Positions 41,177 through 49,750 of a DNA stretch of 50,934 bases are shown piece by piece. Numbering within the stretch: the first letter of the stretch is position 1; each line of letters starts with the position of its first letter. The DNA comes from Deltaproteobacteria bacterium. GTDB taxonomy: Bacteria > Myxococcota_A > Polyangia > Polyangiales > JADJMO01. The stretch covers positions 1-50,934 of the forward strand of contig JANYDK010000039.1 of the NCBI GenBank assembly GCA_025363655.1, written 5' to 3'. Under the pieces are notes generated by a model that saw nothing but the letters and a program-made list of their open reading frames with translations, had not been told where the DNA came from and ran no database searches. The position numbers and the translations under genes were made by a program.

Positions 41177-41563
41177 TCACTTGTCGTCGTCGTCGTCGTC
41201 CTTCGACTTCTTCTTCTTGGCCTTGTCGTCGTCGTCGTCCTTCGACTTCTTCTTGGCCTTGTCGTCGTCGTCGTCGTCCTTCGACTTCTTCTCGTCCTTC
41301 GTCTTGCAGGTCTTCTCGCAGGCATCGAGCGACTTCTCGTCGTCGGCCTTCATCACGCACGGAGCGAGGCACTTCCAGGCCTCGGGATCTTTCTCTGCCT
41401 TCTTGGCCACGTCCTTGGCGCAGCCCTCGACCCACTTGTCCTTCTTCTTGAGGACTTCGCCGACGTGCTTGCAGACCTTCTCCGGGCTGGGCGTCCCGCA
41501 TCCGACGAGCGATGCGGAAGCGACGACGACGGCAGCGGCGAACACGAGCTTCTGAACGAACAT
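41177..41563 (-). CDS. Small lipoprotein with Lys/Asp repeat tail
   Basis: About 128 residues from the ATG at 41563: MFVQKLVFAAAVVVASASLV followed by the lipobox GCGTPS. A Cys-containing helical part comes next (VCKHVGEV, EGCAKDVAKK, WKCLAPCVMK, DACEKTCKTK). The last ~35 residues are three KKSKDDDDDD-type units. A Shine-Dalgarno AGGAGG lies close (about 4 nt) before the ATG. The acidic-basic tail is encoded by GTC-rich repeats on the plus strand. It is convergent with the predicted membrane protein gene. Confidence 0.8.
   Translation of the reverse strand: MFVQKLVFAAAVVVASASLVGCGTPSPEKVCKHVGEVLKKKDKWVEGCAKDVAKKAEKDPEAWKCLAPCVMKADDEKSLDACEKTCKTKDEKKSKDDDDDDKAKKKSKDDDDDKAKKKKSKDDDDDDK
41181..41292. 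repeat. Three tandem units encoding KKSKDDDDDD
   Basis: Three units of alternating TCGTCG runs and TTCGACTTCTTC blocks lie on the plus strand. They encode the Lys-Ser-Lys-Asp tail of the minus-strand lipoprotein. Unit lengths differ by whole codons. Confidence 0.8.
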
Positions 41564-41683
41564 CCGACCTCCTCGATGTGGAGGCCGATCATCGCCCAAG
41601 CTGCGCGCGCCCGCCACGACTCAATCGGCGTCGCCAGGCGTCTTGTCGGCCCCTTTCGGCGCCAAAGGCGTCGGCGCGAGCCG

Positions 41684-42145
41684 CTACTTGATCACCGGCA
41701 TCTTCACCTTGGCCACGTCGAGGGCCTGGGTGAGCGTCTGCTCTTCGGTGCGCGCCGCGGACATCCGTTGGGCCGCTTTTTTCGGCTCGCCGCGCACGGT
41801 GGCGTCGAAGGAAGCGCTGGTGCTTTCGATGACCATCAAGAGGTGCATGTGCGCCTGCTTCAGCGCTGCAGGTGCGGCGATGGCAGCCGCCGACTCGGCG
41901 CGGGCCGTCGAGAGCTCGAGGGCGAGGGCGGCGAGGCCGAGGTCACCGGGATGGGCGCCGACCCAATCCTGCGAACGTCGGGTCTCGTCGAGAAGGAGCG
42001 CCGCGCGCGCGAGGTAGTCGGGAACGGTGAGCACGCCGGCCCCCGCCTTCCCCTTTTGCGCACGCGCCTCGCCCGCTGCGGCCAAGGTGCCGAGCGCGAC
42101 GAGACCCGAAAGCACGGACCGCCGATGCATCGAGCGCCGAAGCAT
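41684..42145 (-). CDS. Exported helical protein of unknown function
   Basis: Encodes 153 residues with an N-terminal signal (MHRRSVLSGLVALGTLAAAG to EARAQ), which may begin at ATG 42145 or 42130. The initial RRSVL is short of a full Tat consensus. The mature part is mostly helical with repeated Ala (ALALELSTARAESAAAIAAP) and Lys/Glu. There is no Cys and no catalytic motif. It lies 37 bases downstream of mtnA's neighbouring 3' region and shares its strand, so cotranscription is possible. Confidence 0.7.
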   Translation of the reverse strand: MLRRSMHRRSVLSGLVALGTLAAAGEARAQKGKAGAGVLTVPDYLARAALLLDETRRSQDWVGAHPGDLGLAALALELSTARAESAAAIAAPAALKQAHMHLLMVIESTSASFDATVRGEPKKAAQRMSAARTEEQTLTQALDVAKVKMPVIK

Positions 42146-42182
42146 GCGCCGGCACCCTGGGGAACGCCAACGCCCGCGCCCC

Positions 42183-43250
42183 TCACACCATCAACGTCCC
42201 CGCATCCACCCCTTTCACCGCTCCCCTCTCCGTCACGAGCCACGTCACATACCTCGCCGGCGTCACATCGAACCCCGGATGCCGCGCCCTCACCCCGAGC
42301 GGCGCAATCGTCATCTCCCCGATCCGCGTCACTTCCTCACTCGACCGCTCTTCGATCGGAATCGCCGCGCCATCGGGCGTTCGCGGATCGAGGGTCGACA
42401 TCGGCGCGGCGACGAGGAATGGGCGCGCGTGCAGGTGAGCGAGACAGGCAACGCCGTAGGTGCCGATCTTGTTGGCGACGTCGCCGTTGCGCGCGACGCG
42501 GTCGGCGCCGACGACGACCACGTCGATTTCACCACGCGCCAAGAAGTGCCCGCACATGCCGTCGGTGATGATCTCGACGTCGATTCCATCGCGCATGAGC
42601 TCCCACGCCGTGAGCCGTGCGCCCTGCAAATAGGGGCGCGTTTCGTCGGCGAGGACGCGGACGCGTTTGCCGGCGTCGCGGGCGGCGCGGACGATGCCGA
42701 GTGCGCTGCCGTAGCCGCCGGTGGCGAGCGCGCCTGCGTTGCAATGCGTCAGCACCGTCGCGCCATCGGGGATGTGGATGGCCCCGAAGACGCCGAGGGC
42801 ACGACACGCAGCGACGTCGTCGCGGTGGAGCTTGCGCGCGGCATCGGCGAGCACGTCGACGCGATGTCCGCCCGGCGTCTCGGCGATTCGCCTGGCGAGG
42901 ACGAGCATGCGGTCGACGGCCCAGGCGAGGTTCACTGCGGTCGGGCGGGCGGCGACGAGCACCGAGGCGGCGGCGGTCATTCCGTCGACGAAGCCCCGCG
43001 CGTCGGCGCCGCGAATGACCTGGGCCGCGAGCACCATTCCATAGGCCGCGCCGATGCCGATCGCCGGCGCGCCCCGGATGACCATCGAGCGAATCGCCGC
43101 GGCCGTCTCGGCGGCCGTGCGGATGGTCACGTACTCTTCGACGAGCGGCAATTTCCGCTGTTCGAGCATCACCATCGCGTCGTTGCCCTCGAGCAGCTCG
43201 ACGGACGAATAGGACGCGCCACTGAGCGGCGACGGGTGCGGGACGGCCAT
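42183..43250 (-). CDS. mtnA: S-methyl-5-thioribose-1-phosphate isomerase
   Basis: Encodes 355 residues, the usual length. It converts methylthioribose-1-phosphate to methylthioribulose-1-phosphate in the methionine salvage pathway. Family signatures are [14 protein letters not shown] near 65, [14 protein letters not shown] near 160 (catalytic Cys) and [20 protein letters not shown] near 240 (catalytic Asp). The N-terminal [17 protein letters not shown] also fits. No other salvage genes are in this window. TAGAGC lies 6 nt before the ATG, a near match to the promoter pattern. Confidence 0.93.
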   Translation of the reverse strand: MAVPHPSPLSGASYSSVELLEGNDAMVMLEQRKLPLVEEYVTIRTAAETAAAIRSMVIRGAPAIGIGAAYGMVLAAQVIRGADARGFVDGMTAAASVLVAARPTAVNLAWAVDRMLVLARRIAETPGGHRVDVLADAARKLHRDDVAACRALGVFGAIHIPDGATVLTHCNAGALATGGYGSALGIVRAARDAGKRVRVLADETRPYLQGARLTAWELMRDGIDVEIITDGMCGHFLARGEIDVVVVGADRVARNGDVANKIGTYGVACLAHLHARPFLVAAPMSTLDPRTPDGAAIPIEERSSEEVTRIGEMTIAPLGVRARHPGFDVTPARYVTWLVTERGAVKGVDAGTLMV

Positions 43251-43297
43251 GCCAACGCTCTAGCGCGCGAAGGTGCGCGCCGCAGCGCTGGCGCACG

Positions 43298-45256
43298 TCA
43301 CGCGTGAAGCATGGCGATGCGTCGCGCCATGGCGAGGATGGTGAGCATCGGGTTGACGCCGCTGGCGCAGGGGAACGTCGACGCGTCGGTGACGAGGAGA
43401 CCTCGGACGCCGTGCACCTCGCCGCGTTCGTCGACGACGCCATCACGGGCGCGCGCGTGCATCCTCGCCGAGCCCATCTGATGTGCCGAAAAAATGGCCA
43501 AACGGTGCGGTGCGTGGCCGGCGCGGGCGATCGTCTCGTCGAGCCGGCGAAGCCCCGATTCGCTCGCGTCCTTGCGCTCGAGCCGGACCCAAGGCGTGTG
43601 CGCGGTGTAGATTTCGCGAGCACCGGCGGCGAAGAGAATGCGCGCGGCGCCGGAGAGGCCGGCGAGCAGGTGCGCGCCGTCGTGACGCGAGACGCGATAC
43701 CGAATGGTCGGCGGCGTGCCGGGGCGAACTTCCCCCGTATCGCGATCGCGGGCGATGGCGACGAGGCAGGCCGTACGTGAGAGCTCTTGCATCGAGCGTG
43801 CGTGCTGCGCGGCGCTCATCCACGGAATGGCGACGCTGGCGAGCCCCGGGTGAAGCGGCGCGGCCTCGACGACGACGCCGTGCGAGCCACGTTCTTTCGC
43901 CCAGTGTTTGGTCACCGTCGTCATCGGCGGTCCGTGCCAGGGCTCGATCGCCTCGTCGAAGACGCCGAAGGTGCACGACGCAGGATGTAGATGAAGCCCG
44001 GCGCCGAGCATGCGCGCGCGCACCCCCGACTGCGTCAGGAGCTGCGGCGTGCGCAGCGAGCCTGCAGCGACGACGACCATTTTGGCGCGGAGGGTCCTCG
44101 TGCGACTGGTCGCATCAGTCGCGACGATCCCGACCGCACGACCACGCTCGAGGATCACCTTGTCGACCCGCGCACCGGCGATCACCTGCGCACCGTCACG
44201 AACGGCATCACGCAGGTAGGTGCGCGGCATGTCTTGTTTCTTCCCGTATCCGCAGCCGAACGTGCAGTACCCACAACCTTGGCCGCAGCCGGACGCGTTG
44301 CGCGGGATGACGTCGCAGGCGAGCCCGAGCTTCTCACAGCCACGACGAAGCGCGCCGTTGTTGGCGTTGTCGGGGCTCGCCGCGAGTCCGAGGCGCGCGG
44401 CCACGGCGTCGTAGTGAGGCGTGAGCGAGGCCGCGAGGCCATCGAGGCCCGAGGCTGCGTCCCAGTCCGCGCCGACCGCGTCGCTCACGCGCAGCGAAGC
44501 ATTCCAGTTCACCACCGTCCCACCCCCGACGGCGCGCCCCGAGAGAATGCCGATCGCGAGGTCTTCCGTGGCCGTGCCGCCGCGATCGAGGAAGAGCTCG
44601 CGATAGCCGGCGAGCTCGCGTTGATCGACGCGCGCGGGCGGCCGATAGGAGCCCTCTTCGAGCACCAGCACCGAACGGCCGGCGGCGGCGAAGACGGCAG
44701 CGGCGATGCTCCCTCCCGGCCCCGAACCGACGACGATGACGTCGACCTCGTCGGGCGCGTCGACGAGCGCGCCGATCGGGAGCTCGTCTTCACGCGCGTT
44801 CGTCATCGTGAGGGCGTGGCGATCGGCGCGTGGACCGGGATACGACATCGGTGGCCAGAGGGGGTTCGTTCCACCCGGCTCGCTGCGGCCGTAGCCGATG
44901 AAGGCAAGGCCGCGACGTATGGCCTGCATCGCACCGCGCAGCTGCGGCAGACGTTGCTTGGAGAGCCGCGCGAAGAAGCGCTCGACGTCCTCCGGCGACT
45001 GATGCTGAAGCGGGGTGAAGCGGCCGCCGAGGAGCGCGACCACCGCGCGTCGATCGAGCACGTCGAGCAACCCGCCGAGCCCAGTTTGCGCAGCTTCCGG
45101 AGCAGCCGCGACCTCTTGCATGAAGTCGTCGACGATCGCCGCGCGGGTCGCCTCGTCGAGCGCAGGCGGGAGAAGGGCGCGGGCCGCGGCGAGCAACGTC
45201 GCGCGGCGAGCGCCACGATCGAATCCTTGGCGAGTGGAAACGGACGACGAAGGCAT
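43298..45256 (-). CDS. GMC family FAD-dependent oxidoreductase (long-chain alcohol oxidase-like)
   Basis: Encodes 652 residues. The N-terminal ~150 residues are helical (FMQEVAAAPEAAQTGLGGLL), of the type seen ahead of long-chain alcohol/sterol oxidases. The FAD fold follows with DVIVVGSGPGGSIAAAVFAA near 172 and LVLEEG. The Cys-rich GCGQGCGYCTFGCGYGKKQD and YLRDAVRDGAQV are typical of this subgroup. The C-terminus has SAHQMGSARMH and LVTDASTFPCASGVNPMLT, carrying the GMC active-site His/Asn region. The substrate may be a fatty alcohol or sterol. It is divergent from a TetR gene, with two operator-like sites between them. Confidence 0.88.
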   Translation of the reverse strand: MPSSSVSTRQGFDRGARRATLLAAARALLPPALDEATRAAIVDDFMQEVAAAPEAAQTGLGGLLDVLDRRAVVALLGGRFTPLQHQSPEDVERFFARLSKQRLPQLRGAMQAIRRGLAFIGYGRSEPGGTNPLWPPMSYPGPRADRHALTMTNAREDELPIGALVDAPDEVDVIVVGSGPGGSIAAAVFAAAGRSVLVLEEGSYRPPARVDQRELAGYRELFLDRGGTATEDLAIGILSGRAVGGGTVVNWNASLRVSDAVGADWDAASGLDGLAASLTPHYDAVAARLGLAASPDNANNGALRRGCEKLGLACDVIPRNASGCGQGCGYCTFGCGYGKKQDMPRTYLRDAVRDGAQVIAGARVDKVILERGRAVGIVATDATSRTRTLRAKMVVVAAGSLRTPQLLTQSGVRARMLGAGLHLHPASCTFGVFDEAIEPWHGPPMTTVTKHWAKERGSHGVVVEAAPLHPGLASVAIPWMSAAQHARSMQELSRTACLVAIARDRDTGEVRPGTPPTIRYRVSRHDGAHLLAGLSGAARILFAAGAREIYTAHTPWVRLERKDASESGLRRLDETIARAGHAPHRLAIFSAHQMGSARMHARARDGVVDERGEVHGVRGLLVTDASTFPCASGVNPMLTILAMARRIAMLHA

Positions 45257-45278
45257 GCTCCACCCTTACCCAATCTGT

Positions 45279-45292
45279 CGACTCACGGGTAG
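45279..45292. promoter_or_regulatory. Operator-like site 1 (near the GMC gene)
   Basis: CGACTCACGGGTAG matches the reverse complement of the TetR-proximal palindrome at 12 of 14 positions. It lies 23-36 nt before the GMC ATG, where it could block or modulate transcription. Confidence 0.5.
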
Positions 45293-45313
45293 GTGTAGGC
45301 TCCTCCCCTACCC
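45287..45313. repeat. 7-bp inverted repeat GGGTAGG / CCTACCC
   Basis: GGGTAGG (45287-45293) and CCTACCC (45307-45313) flank 13 bases and overlap operator-like site 1. It may be part of the regulatory region or a hairpin. Its role is unknown. Confidence 0.4.
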
Positions 45314-45369
45314 TGCGATTCTCGACGCGGAGCGACATTTGTTCTCGAGAATTCGAGGGACGGCCGCCC

Positions 45370-45397
45370 TTGCCCTCTACTCGTGAGTAGATACGCT
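45370..45397 (+). promoter_or_regulatory. Predicted promoter of the TetR / diiron operon
   Basis: A -35-like TTGCCC and a -10 TACGCT are separated by 16 bases. The ATG at 45406 follows 8 bases later, so the transcript would be nearly leaderless. Confidence 0.55.
45377..45390. promoter_or_regulatory. Operator-like site 2, palindrome in the TetR promoter
   Basis: CTACTC-GT-GAGTAG is a near-perfect palindrome. It fills the spacer between TTGCCC (45370-45375) and TACGCT (45392-45397). Binding of the TetR protein here would block its own promoter. Confidence 0.65.
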
Positions 45398-45405
45398 CGG
45401 CGCAC

Positions 45406-46158
45406 ATGGCCGAAGAGGTGACGAAGGGCGAGGTCACGAAGAGCGCCACCGTCGAGCGGCTCCTCGAAGCCGCCGAGGCCGAGTTCGCCACCCGTGGCTA
45501 CGCCGAGGCGCGCCTCGAGGACATCGCCGCCGCAGTGGGCGTGCGTCGCGCGTCGCTCCTCTACCACTTCGCGACCAAGATGGACCTCTACGAGCGCGTG
45601 CTCGAACGTGCCTTCGGCGATCTGCGCGCGCTCCTCGTCGCCGCCATCGGAAGGCCAGCGGCGACGTACGCCGAGCGTCTCGACGACGTGGTCGCGCGTT
45701 CGGTCGACATCTTCACCCGTCGCCCGCTCTTCTCGCGACTGCTCCTTCGCGACGCCATCGATCATCATCCGCAGGCCGCCGAGCGCACGCGCATCTACGT
45801 CCTGCCGCTCCTCGAAATCGGCGAGGCGTTCCTTCACGGAGGTCGAGCCGCCAAGGAGTTCCGCGAAGAGGTCGAGCCGCGGCAGCTGCTCCTCTTCTTC
45901 ACCGGCGCCATCATCTTCCACGCCTCGACCAGCGAAGGCGCGCGCGACGTCCTCTGGGGACAAGGACGCGCCAGTGGCCGCGGCCTCCGCGCCTACCGCG
46001 ACGGCGTGCGCGCGATGGTGCGTCAGCTCGCGGTCATCGAGAGCCCCACTCGTCTTTCTCCTGCGCAAACGTCTCGACCGTCGCCCATGGCACGCGCCAA
46101 ACGCGCGAGCGCGTCTTCCCTCGTCTCCCCACGACAAGCTCCCCGGAGGTCTTCATGA
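45406..46158 (+). CDS. TetR/AcrR family transcriptional regulator
   Basis: Encodes 250 residues. The N-terminal HTH is typical of TetR: TVERLLEAAEAEFATRGYAE, ARLEDIAAAVGVRRASLLYH and FATKMDLYERVLERAF. The C-terminal ligand-binding part is helical (DDVVARSVDIFTRRPLFSRL, PRQLLLFFTGAIIFH). It probably senses an acyl-CoA or related lipid, judging from the divergent GMC oxidoreductase and the diiron protein downstream, but this is inference. The palindrome at 45377-45390 inside its own promoter indicates autorepression. The stop overlaps the start of the diiron gene (ATGA). Confidence 0.88.
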   Translation: MAEEVTKGEVTKSATVERLLEAAEAEFATRGYAEARLEDIAAAVGVRRASLLYHFATKMDLYERVLERAFGDLRALLVAAIGRPAATYAERLDDVVARSVDIFTRRPLFSRLLLRDAIDHHPQAAERTRIYVLPLLEIGEAFLHGGRAAKEFREEVEPRQLLLFFTGAIIFHASTSEGARDVLWGQGRASGRGLRAYRDGVRAMVRQLAVIESPTRLSPAQTSRPSPMARAKRASASSLVSPRQAPRRSS

Positions 46159-47237
46159 GCACGCGCCACTACACGCTCCCCGTCGAACAGACCGAGTGGA
46201 AGCTCCAAGGCAACCAGGCCGAGACGATCTTCACGTGGAACTACGACGAGGGGCGCGACAAGCTCCTCGCGCTCTACGAAAAGGGCAAAGACAAGCAGTG
46301 GAACGCGACCCATCGCATCGACTGGTCGCACGAAATCGACCTCGACGATCCGCTGAAGGCTCCCAAGGAGTACGTGCCGATCTACGGCTCCGAGATGTAC
46401 GAGAAGATGAACCAGAAGGAGCGCAACGAGCTCAGCCGGCACCTCACCGCTTGGCAGTTCTCGCAGTTCCTCCACGGCGAGCAGGGCGCCCTCATCTGTA
46501 CGGCGAAAATCGTGCAAACGGTGCCGCAGCTCGACAGCAAGTTCTACGCGGCGACGCAGGTCATCGACGAGGCGCGCCACGTCGAGGTCTACGCGCGCTA
46601 CCTCGCCGAGAAGCTGAAGATGTACTACCCGATCAACAAGCACCTGAAGTCGCTGCTCGACGACGTCGTGCAGGACACGCGTTGGGACGTGACCAACCTC
46701 GGGATGCAAATCATCATCGAGGGCCTCGCGCTCGCCGCCTTCGGGATGGTGCGCGACATGGCCGGCGATCCGCTGGCAAAATCGCTCACCGCCTACGTGA
46801 TGCAGGACGAGGCACGTCACGTCGCCTTCGGTCGCATGGCGCTGCGCGACTACTACCCGCAGCTGACGGCCAAGGAGCGCGACGAGCGTGAGGAGTTCGT
46901 GGTCGAAGCGAGCTACCTCATGCGCGATCGCTTCATGGCCGCCGAGGTGTGGGAGCGGCTCGGCCTCGACGTGAAGAAATGCCTCGATTTCGTCGAGAAA
47001 TCGCAGCCGATGCAGGACTTCCGGAAGATGCTCTTCTCGCGCATCGTCCCCACGATCAAGGACATCGGGCTCTGGGGTCCGAAGGTGCAGAAGGCGTACA
47101 CCGACATGGGCGTGATCGCCTTCGCCGACTTCGACGTCGACGGGCTCTCGGCCAACGACGAGCGCGTCGGCGACGAATTCGACGAGGCGCGCCAGGCCGG
47201 CATCGACAAGGTCGTCGCGCTCGGGGCCGCGGAGTAG
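46155..47237 (+). CDS. Ferritin-like diiron protein (R2/AurF-like oxygenase or desaturase)
   Basis: Encodes 360 residues. Two carboxylate/His motifs are spaced about 80 apart: QVIDEARHVEVYARY near 139 and YVMQDEARHVAFGRM near 218. Each is preceded by a helix carrying Glu (FLHGEQGALICTAK and IIIEGLALAAFG). This is the four-helix diiron arrangement of ribonucleotide-reductase R2-like oxidases and AurF-type N-oxygenases. The reaction is unknown, but with a GMC oxidoreductase and TetR regulator it may act on a lipid or alcohol. Coupling is through the ATGA overlap, and a Shine-Dalgarno GGAGG lies 6 nt before the ATG. Confidence 0.87.
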   Translation: MSTRHYTLPVEQTEWKLQGNQAETIFTWNYDEGRDKLLALYEKGKDKQWNATHRIDWSHEIDLDDPLKAPKEYVPIYGSEMYEKMNQKERNELSRHLTAWQFSQFLHGEQGALICTAKIVQTVPQLDSKFYAATQVIDEARHVEVYARYLAEKLKMYYPINKHLKSLLDDVVQDTRWDVTNLGMQIIIEGLALAAFGMVRDMAGDPLAKSLTAYVMQDEARHVAFGRMALRDYYPQLTAKERDEREEFVVEASYLMRDRFMAAEVWERLGLDVKKCLDFVEKSQPMQDFRKMLFSRIVPTIKDIGLWGPKVQKAYTDMGVIAFADFDVDGLSANDERVGDEFDEARQAGIDKVVALGAAE

Positions 47238-47251
47238 CGCCTTCGACTCGA

Positions 47252-48577
47252 CTACGGCGCGCCGGTGACGATGGCGCTGTTGCGAGTCGAGAAGGCGATG
47301 GTGTCCGACGCGAGCTTGGCGACGGGGACCGACTCGGAGTAGCAAATCTTCGCCGCGTCGCTGAAGGTGCCACCACCGACGGCCGGGCCGATGGTGCCGA
47401 AGACGTCGGCGATGTGCGGCGCGAGCGCCTTCGTCGCCAAAACGGCGGTGGCGATCGCGGCTGCGCGTGAGTTGAGCGCCGACCAGAGGATGGCATCACC
47501 GCTGATGACGTAGCGCGCGAGGCCGGTGCAGTTCGAGTCGGCAAAGCCGGAGGCGACGCAGCCAGCCGTGCAATTGGCGTCGATCGAACAGTCGAGCTTG
47601 CCGAGGCAGCGCACCGGCGCGTCGGCGGTGTCGCAGCTGCCGTGACAGGTGCCGACGCAGCGCGCGGTGCTCGTCGGGTTGTAGCAAGTGCCGTAACAAG
47701 CGCCGTTGCAGACGGTCGCGAGGCTGCGCGCGCAGGTGCCGGTGCAGGTGCCGGCACAGGTTCCGTGGAAACGATCGGTGGTGACCCTGGGCAGGAGGCA
47801 CCTCGCGCCGCACTTGCCGCTCGCGTTCTTGTCGCAGCTTCCGAGGCAGTGCCCCGGGCATTGCACGCCGGCGGTAGGTGTCGCCGTCCCATCGCACGTG
47901 CCGACGCAGGCGCTGGCGCAGCTCCCATCGAAACCGGCGGTGCATCCGCCATCGCAGATGCCGCTCCACGTGGTCGAATCGCACGAGCCGTCGCATCGCC
48001 CAGCGCACGTGCCGCTGCTCGGCGCGCCGCAGAGACCGGCGCAGAGGCCGCTGCAGATCGTCGCCGAGGTCGGGTTGCGGACGTCGCAGGGGCCCGTGCA
48101 CTCACCGCTGCACTCGGTCACCAGTTGGCCAGCCTCGCACCGGCTAGAGAGGTCGCACGAAGCCCCGCTCGCGCAGTCCTCTTCGCAGCGCGCCTCGGTG
48201 GTGAGATCGAGCGCGCAGCCCCCTTCGACGTCGAACGCGATGCTGATGCCCTTTGCAAGATCGGTCTGCAAATACACGGCGAGCGCGCTGCAAGCGACCT
48301 CGGACTTGGTGGCCGCTTCGAAGGTCGGTTGCACGTCCCGCATGACGCCGTTGCAGATGGAGAGGAACTGTTGATCGACCTGGTACGCGGCGACGTAGAG
48401 GCGCGCCGCCGCGTCGGCGTACGCCTTGACCGTGGCGTCCGACGCGCTCGTCTTCGCGCTCAAGGCCGCGCAACCTGAGACGGGCTGCGCCGAATCGTTG
48501 CAAGCGACGAAGGGGCCGGCGAGCACGAGCGCGCCGAGAAAGCCGGCGAACGGCCCACGGAGGAAGCGCGCGCTCAT
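47252..48577 (-). CDS. Cys-rich lipoprotein with CxGxC repeats
   Basis: Encodes about 441 residues starting at MSARFLRGPFAG. The lipobox is at GPFVACNDS. A helical region of ~110 residues follows (VKAYADAAARLYVAAYQVDQ). The next ~200 residues consist of short units of the form C-x(2-3)-C-x-G-x-C (for example GECTGPCDV, CSGLCAGLCGA, CAGRCDGSC, CVGTCDGTA, CPGHCLGSC). A helical C-terminal part follows (ILWSALNSRAAAIATAVLAT). An ATG at 48586 is also possible; the longer frame to 48649 is unlikely. The Cys spacing suggests disulfide-rich or metal-binding surface repeats. It is convergent with the diiron gene. Confidence 0.78.
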   Translation of the reverse strand: MSARFLRGPFAGFLGALVLAGPFVACNDSAQPVSGCAALSAKTSASDATVKAYADAAARLYVAAYQVDQQFLSICNGVMRDVQPTFEAATKSEVACSALAVYLQTDLAKGISIAFDVEGGCALDLTTEARCEEDCASGASCDLSSRCEAGQLVTECSGECTGPCDVRNPTSATICSGLCAGLCGAPSSGTCAGRCDGSCDSTTWSGICDGGCTAGFDGSCASACVGTCDGTATPTAGVQCPGHCLGSCDKNASGKCGARCLLPRVTTDRFHGTCAGTCTGTCARSLATVCNGACYGTCYNPTSTARCVGTCHGSCDTADAPVRCLGKLDCSIDANCTAGCVASGFADSNCTGLARYVISGDAILWSALNSRAAAIATAVLATKALAPHIADVFGTIGPAVGGGTFSDAAKICYSESVPVAKLASDTIAFSTRNSAIVTGAP

Positions 48578-48605
48578 CACACTCATCACGCTCGAGAATG
48601 CACCG

Positions 48606-49715
48606 TCACGCGCGGCGCGCGAAGTCGTCCATGAAGTCGACCAGCGCACGCACGGACTCTTCGCTGACCGCGTTGTAGAGCGAGGCGCGGATGCCGCCGG
48701 TGATGCGATGCCCCTTGAGGCCGACCATGCCCGACTTCTGCGCCTCGGCGACGAACTTCGCCTCCAGCTCTTTGGTCGGCAGGTTCCACACCACGTTCAT
48801 CAGCGAGCGGCTCTCGCGCTCGACCGGACAACGGTAGAAGTCGGCGCGCGCGTCGAGCGCCTGGTAGAGAATCGCGCCTTTTTTCTCGTTCCGGCTCGCC
48901 ATTCCGGCGGCGCCGCCGTTCGCTTTCACCCAGCGGAGCACGTTGCGGATGAGGTAGATGCTGAAGGTCGGCGGCGTGTTGTAGAGCGAGTTGTCCTTCG
49001 CCGCCGTCGAGTAACGGAAGATGCGCGGGATGTCGGTGCGCCCACCAGCGACGACGTCCTTGCGCGCGATGACGACGACGATGCCGCTCGGGCCGATGTT
49101 CTTCTGCGCCCCGGCGTAGATGAGCGCGAAGCGTGCGACGTCGATCGGCTTCGAGAGGAAGTCGCTCGACATGTCGGCGACGAGCGGCCGGGAGATGACC
49201 TCGCGCGAAGGAAAGCTCGCCCACTGCGTCCCATAGAGCGTGTTGTTGGAAGTGAGGTGCACGTACGCCGCCTCGGGATCGAGCGTCAGCTCCTTCTGCT
49301 TGGGAATCCGGCGATAGATCTTCGAGCCAGGCTCGGCGCCGTCGATCGCCGTGGTCGCCGCGATGCGCGCCTGTCCGACGGTCTTGGCCTCCTCGAAGGC
49401 CTTCTCCGACCATCCGCCGGTGATGACGTAATCGGCGCTTTTTCCCGCCGGAAGGAGGTTCATCGGCACCATCGCGAACTGCTGACTTCCGCCGCCCTGC
49501 AGGAGCAAGACGTCGTAGTCGTCGGGCACGCCCGCGAGCTCGCGAATCAGCCCGAGCGCTTCTTGGTGCACGCGATCGAAATCTTTTCCTCGATGCGAGT
49601 GCTCGAGGATGGACATGCCGGTGCCCTCGAAGTCGAGGAGCTCGTCACGGGCGAGCTCGAGGGCGGAGACGGGCATGGCCGCGGGGCCGGCGTTGAAGTT
49701 GTGGGCGCGGGGCAT
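48606..49715 (-). CDS. serC: Phosphoserine aminotransferase
   Basis: Encodes 369 residues. It transaminates 3-phosphohydroxypyruvate to phosphoserine in serine biosynthesis and also serves pyridoxine synthesis in some bacteria. It starts [20 protein letters not shown], as in the family. [31 protein letters not shown], the PLP-binding Lys in [13 protein letters not shown] and the C-terminal [18 protein letters not shown] are all present. The ATG at 49715 is used; the upstream in-frame start at 49808 overlaps the neighbouring gene. No serA or serB is in the window. Confidence 0.94.
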   Translation of the reverse strand: MPRAHNFNAGPAAMPVSALELARDELLDFEGTGMSILEHSHRGKDFDRVHQEALGLIRELAGVPDDYDVLLLQGGGSQQFAMVPMNLLPAGKSADYVITGGWSEKAFEEAKTVGQARIAATTAIDGAEPGSKIYRRIPKQKELTLDPEAAYVHLTSNNTLYGTQWASFPSREVISRPLVADMSSDFLSKPIDVARFALIYAGAQKNIGPSGIVVVIARKDVVAGGRTDIPRIFRYSTAAKDNSLYNTPPTFSIYLIRNVLRWVKANGGAAGMASRNEKKGAILYQALDARADFYRCPVERESRSLMNVVWNLPTKELEAKFVAEAQKSGMVGLKGHRITGGIRASLYNAVSEESVRALVDFMDDFARRA

Positions 49716-49750
49716 GGCGGCAGTAGGACTAGTAGCACGCAGCGCGGGAG

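Noticed and set aside
41181-41555. A plus-strand frame rich in Ser and Phe
   Set aside because: It is the reverse reading of the Lys/Asp repeat lipoprotein, which has a signal peptide and Shine-Dalgarno on the minus strand.
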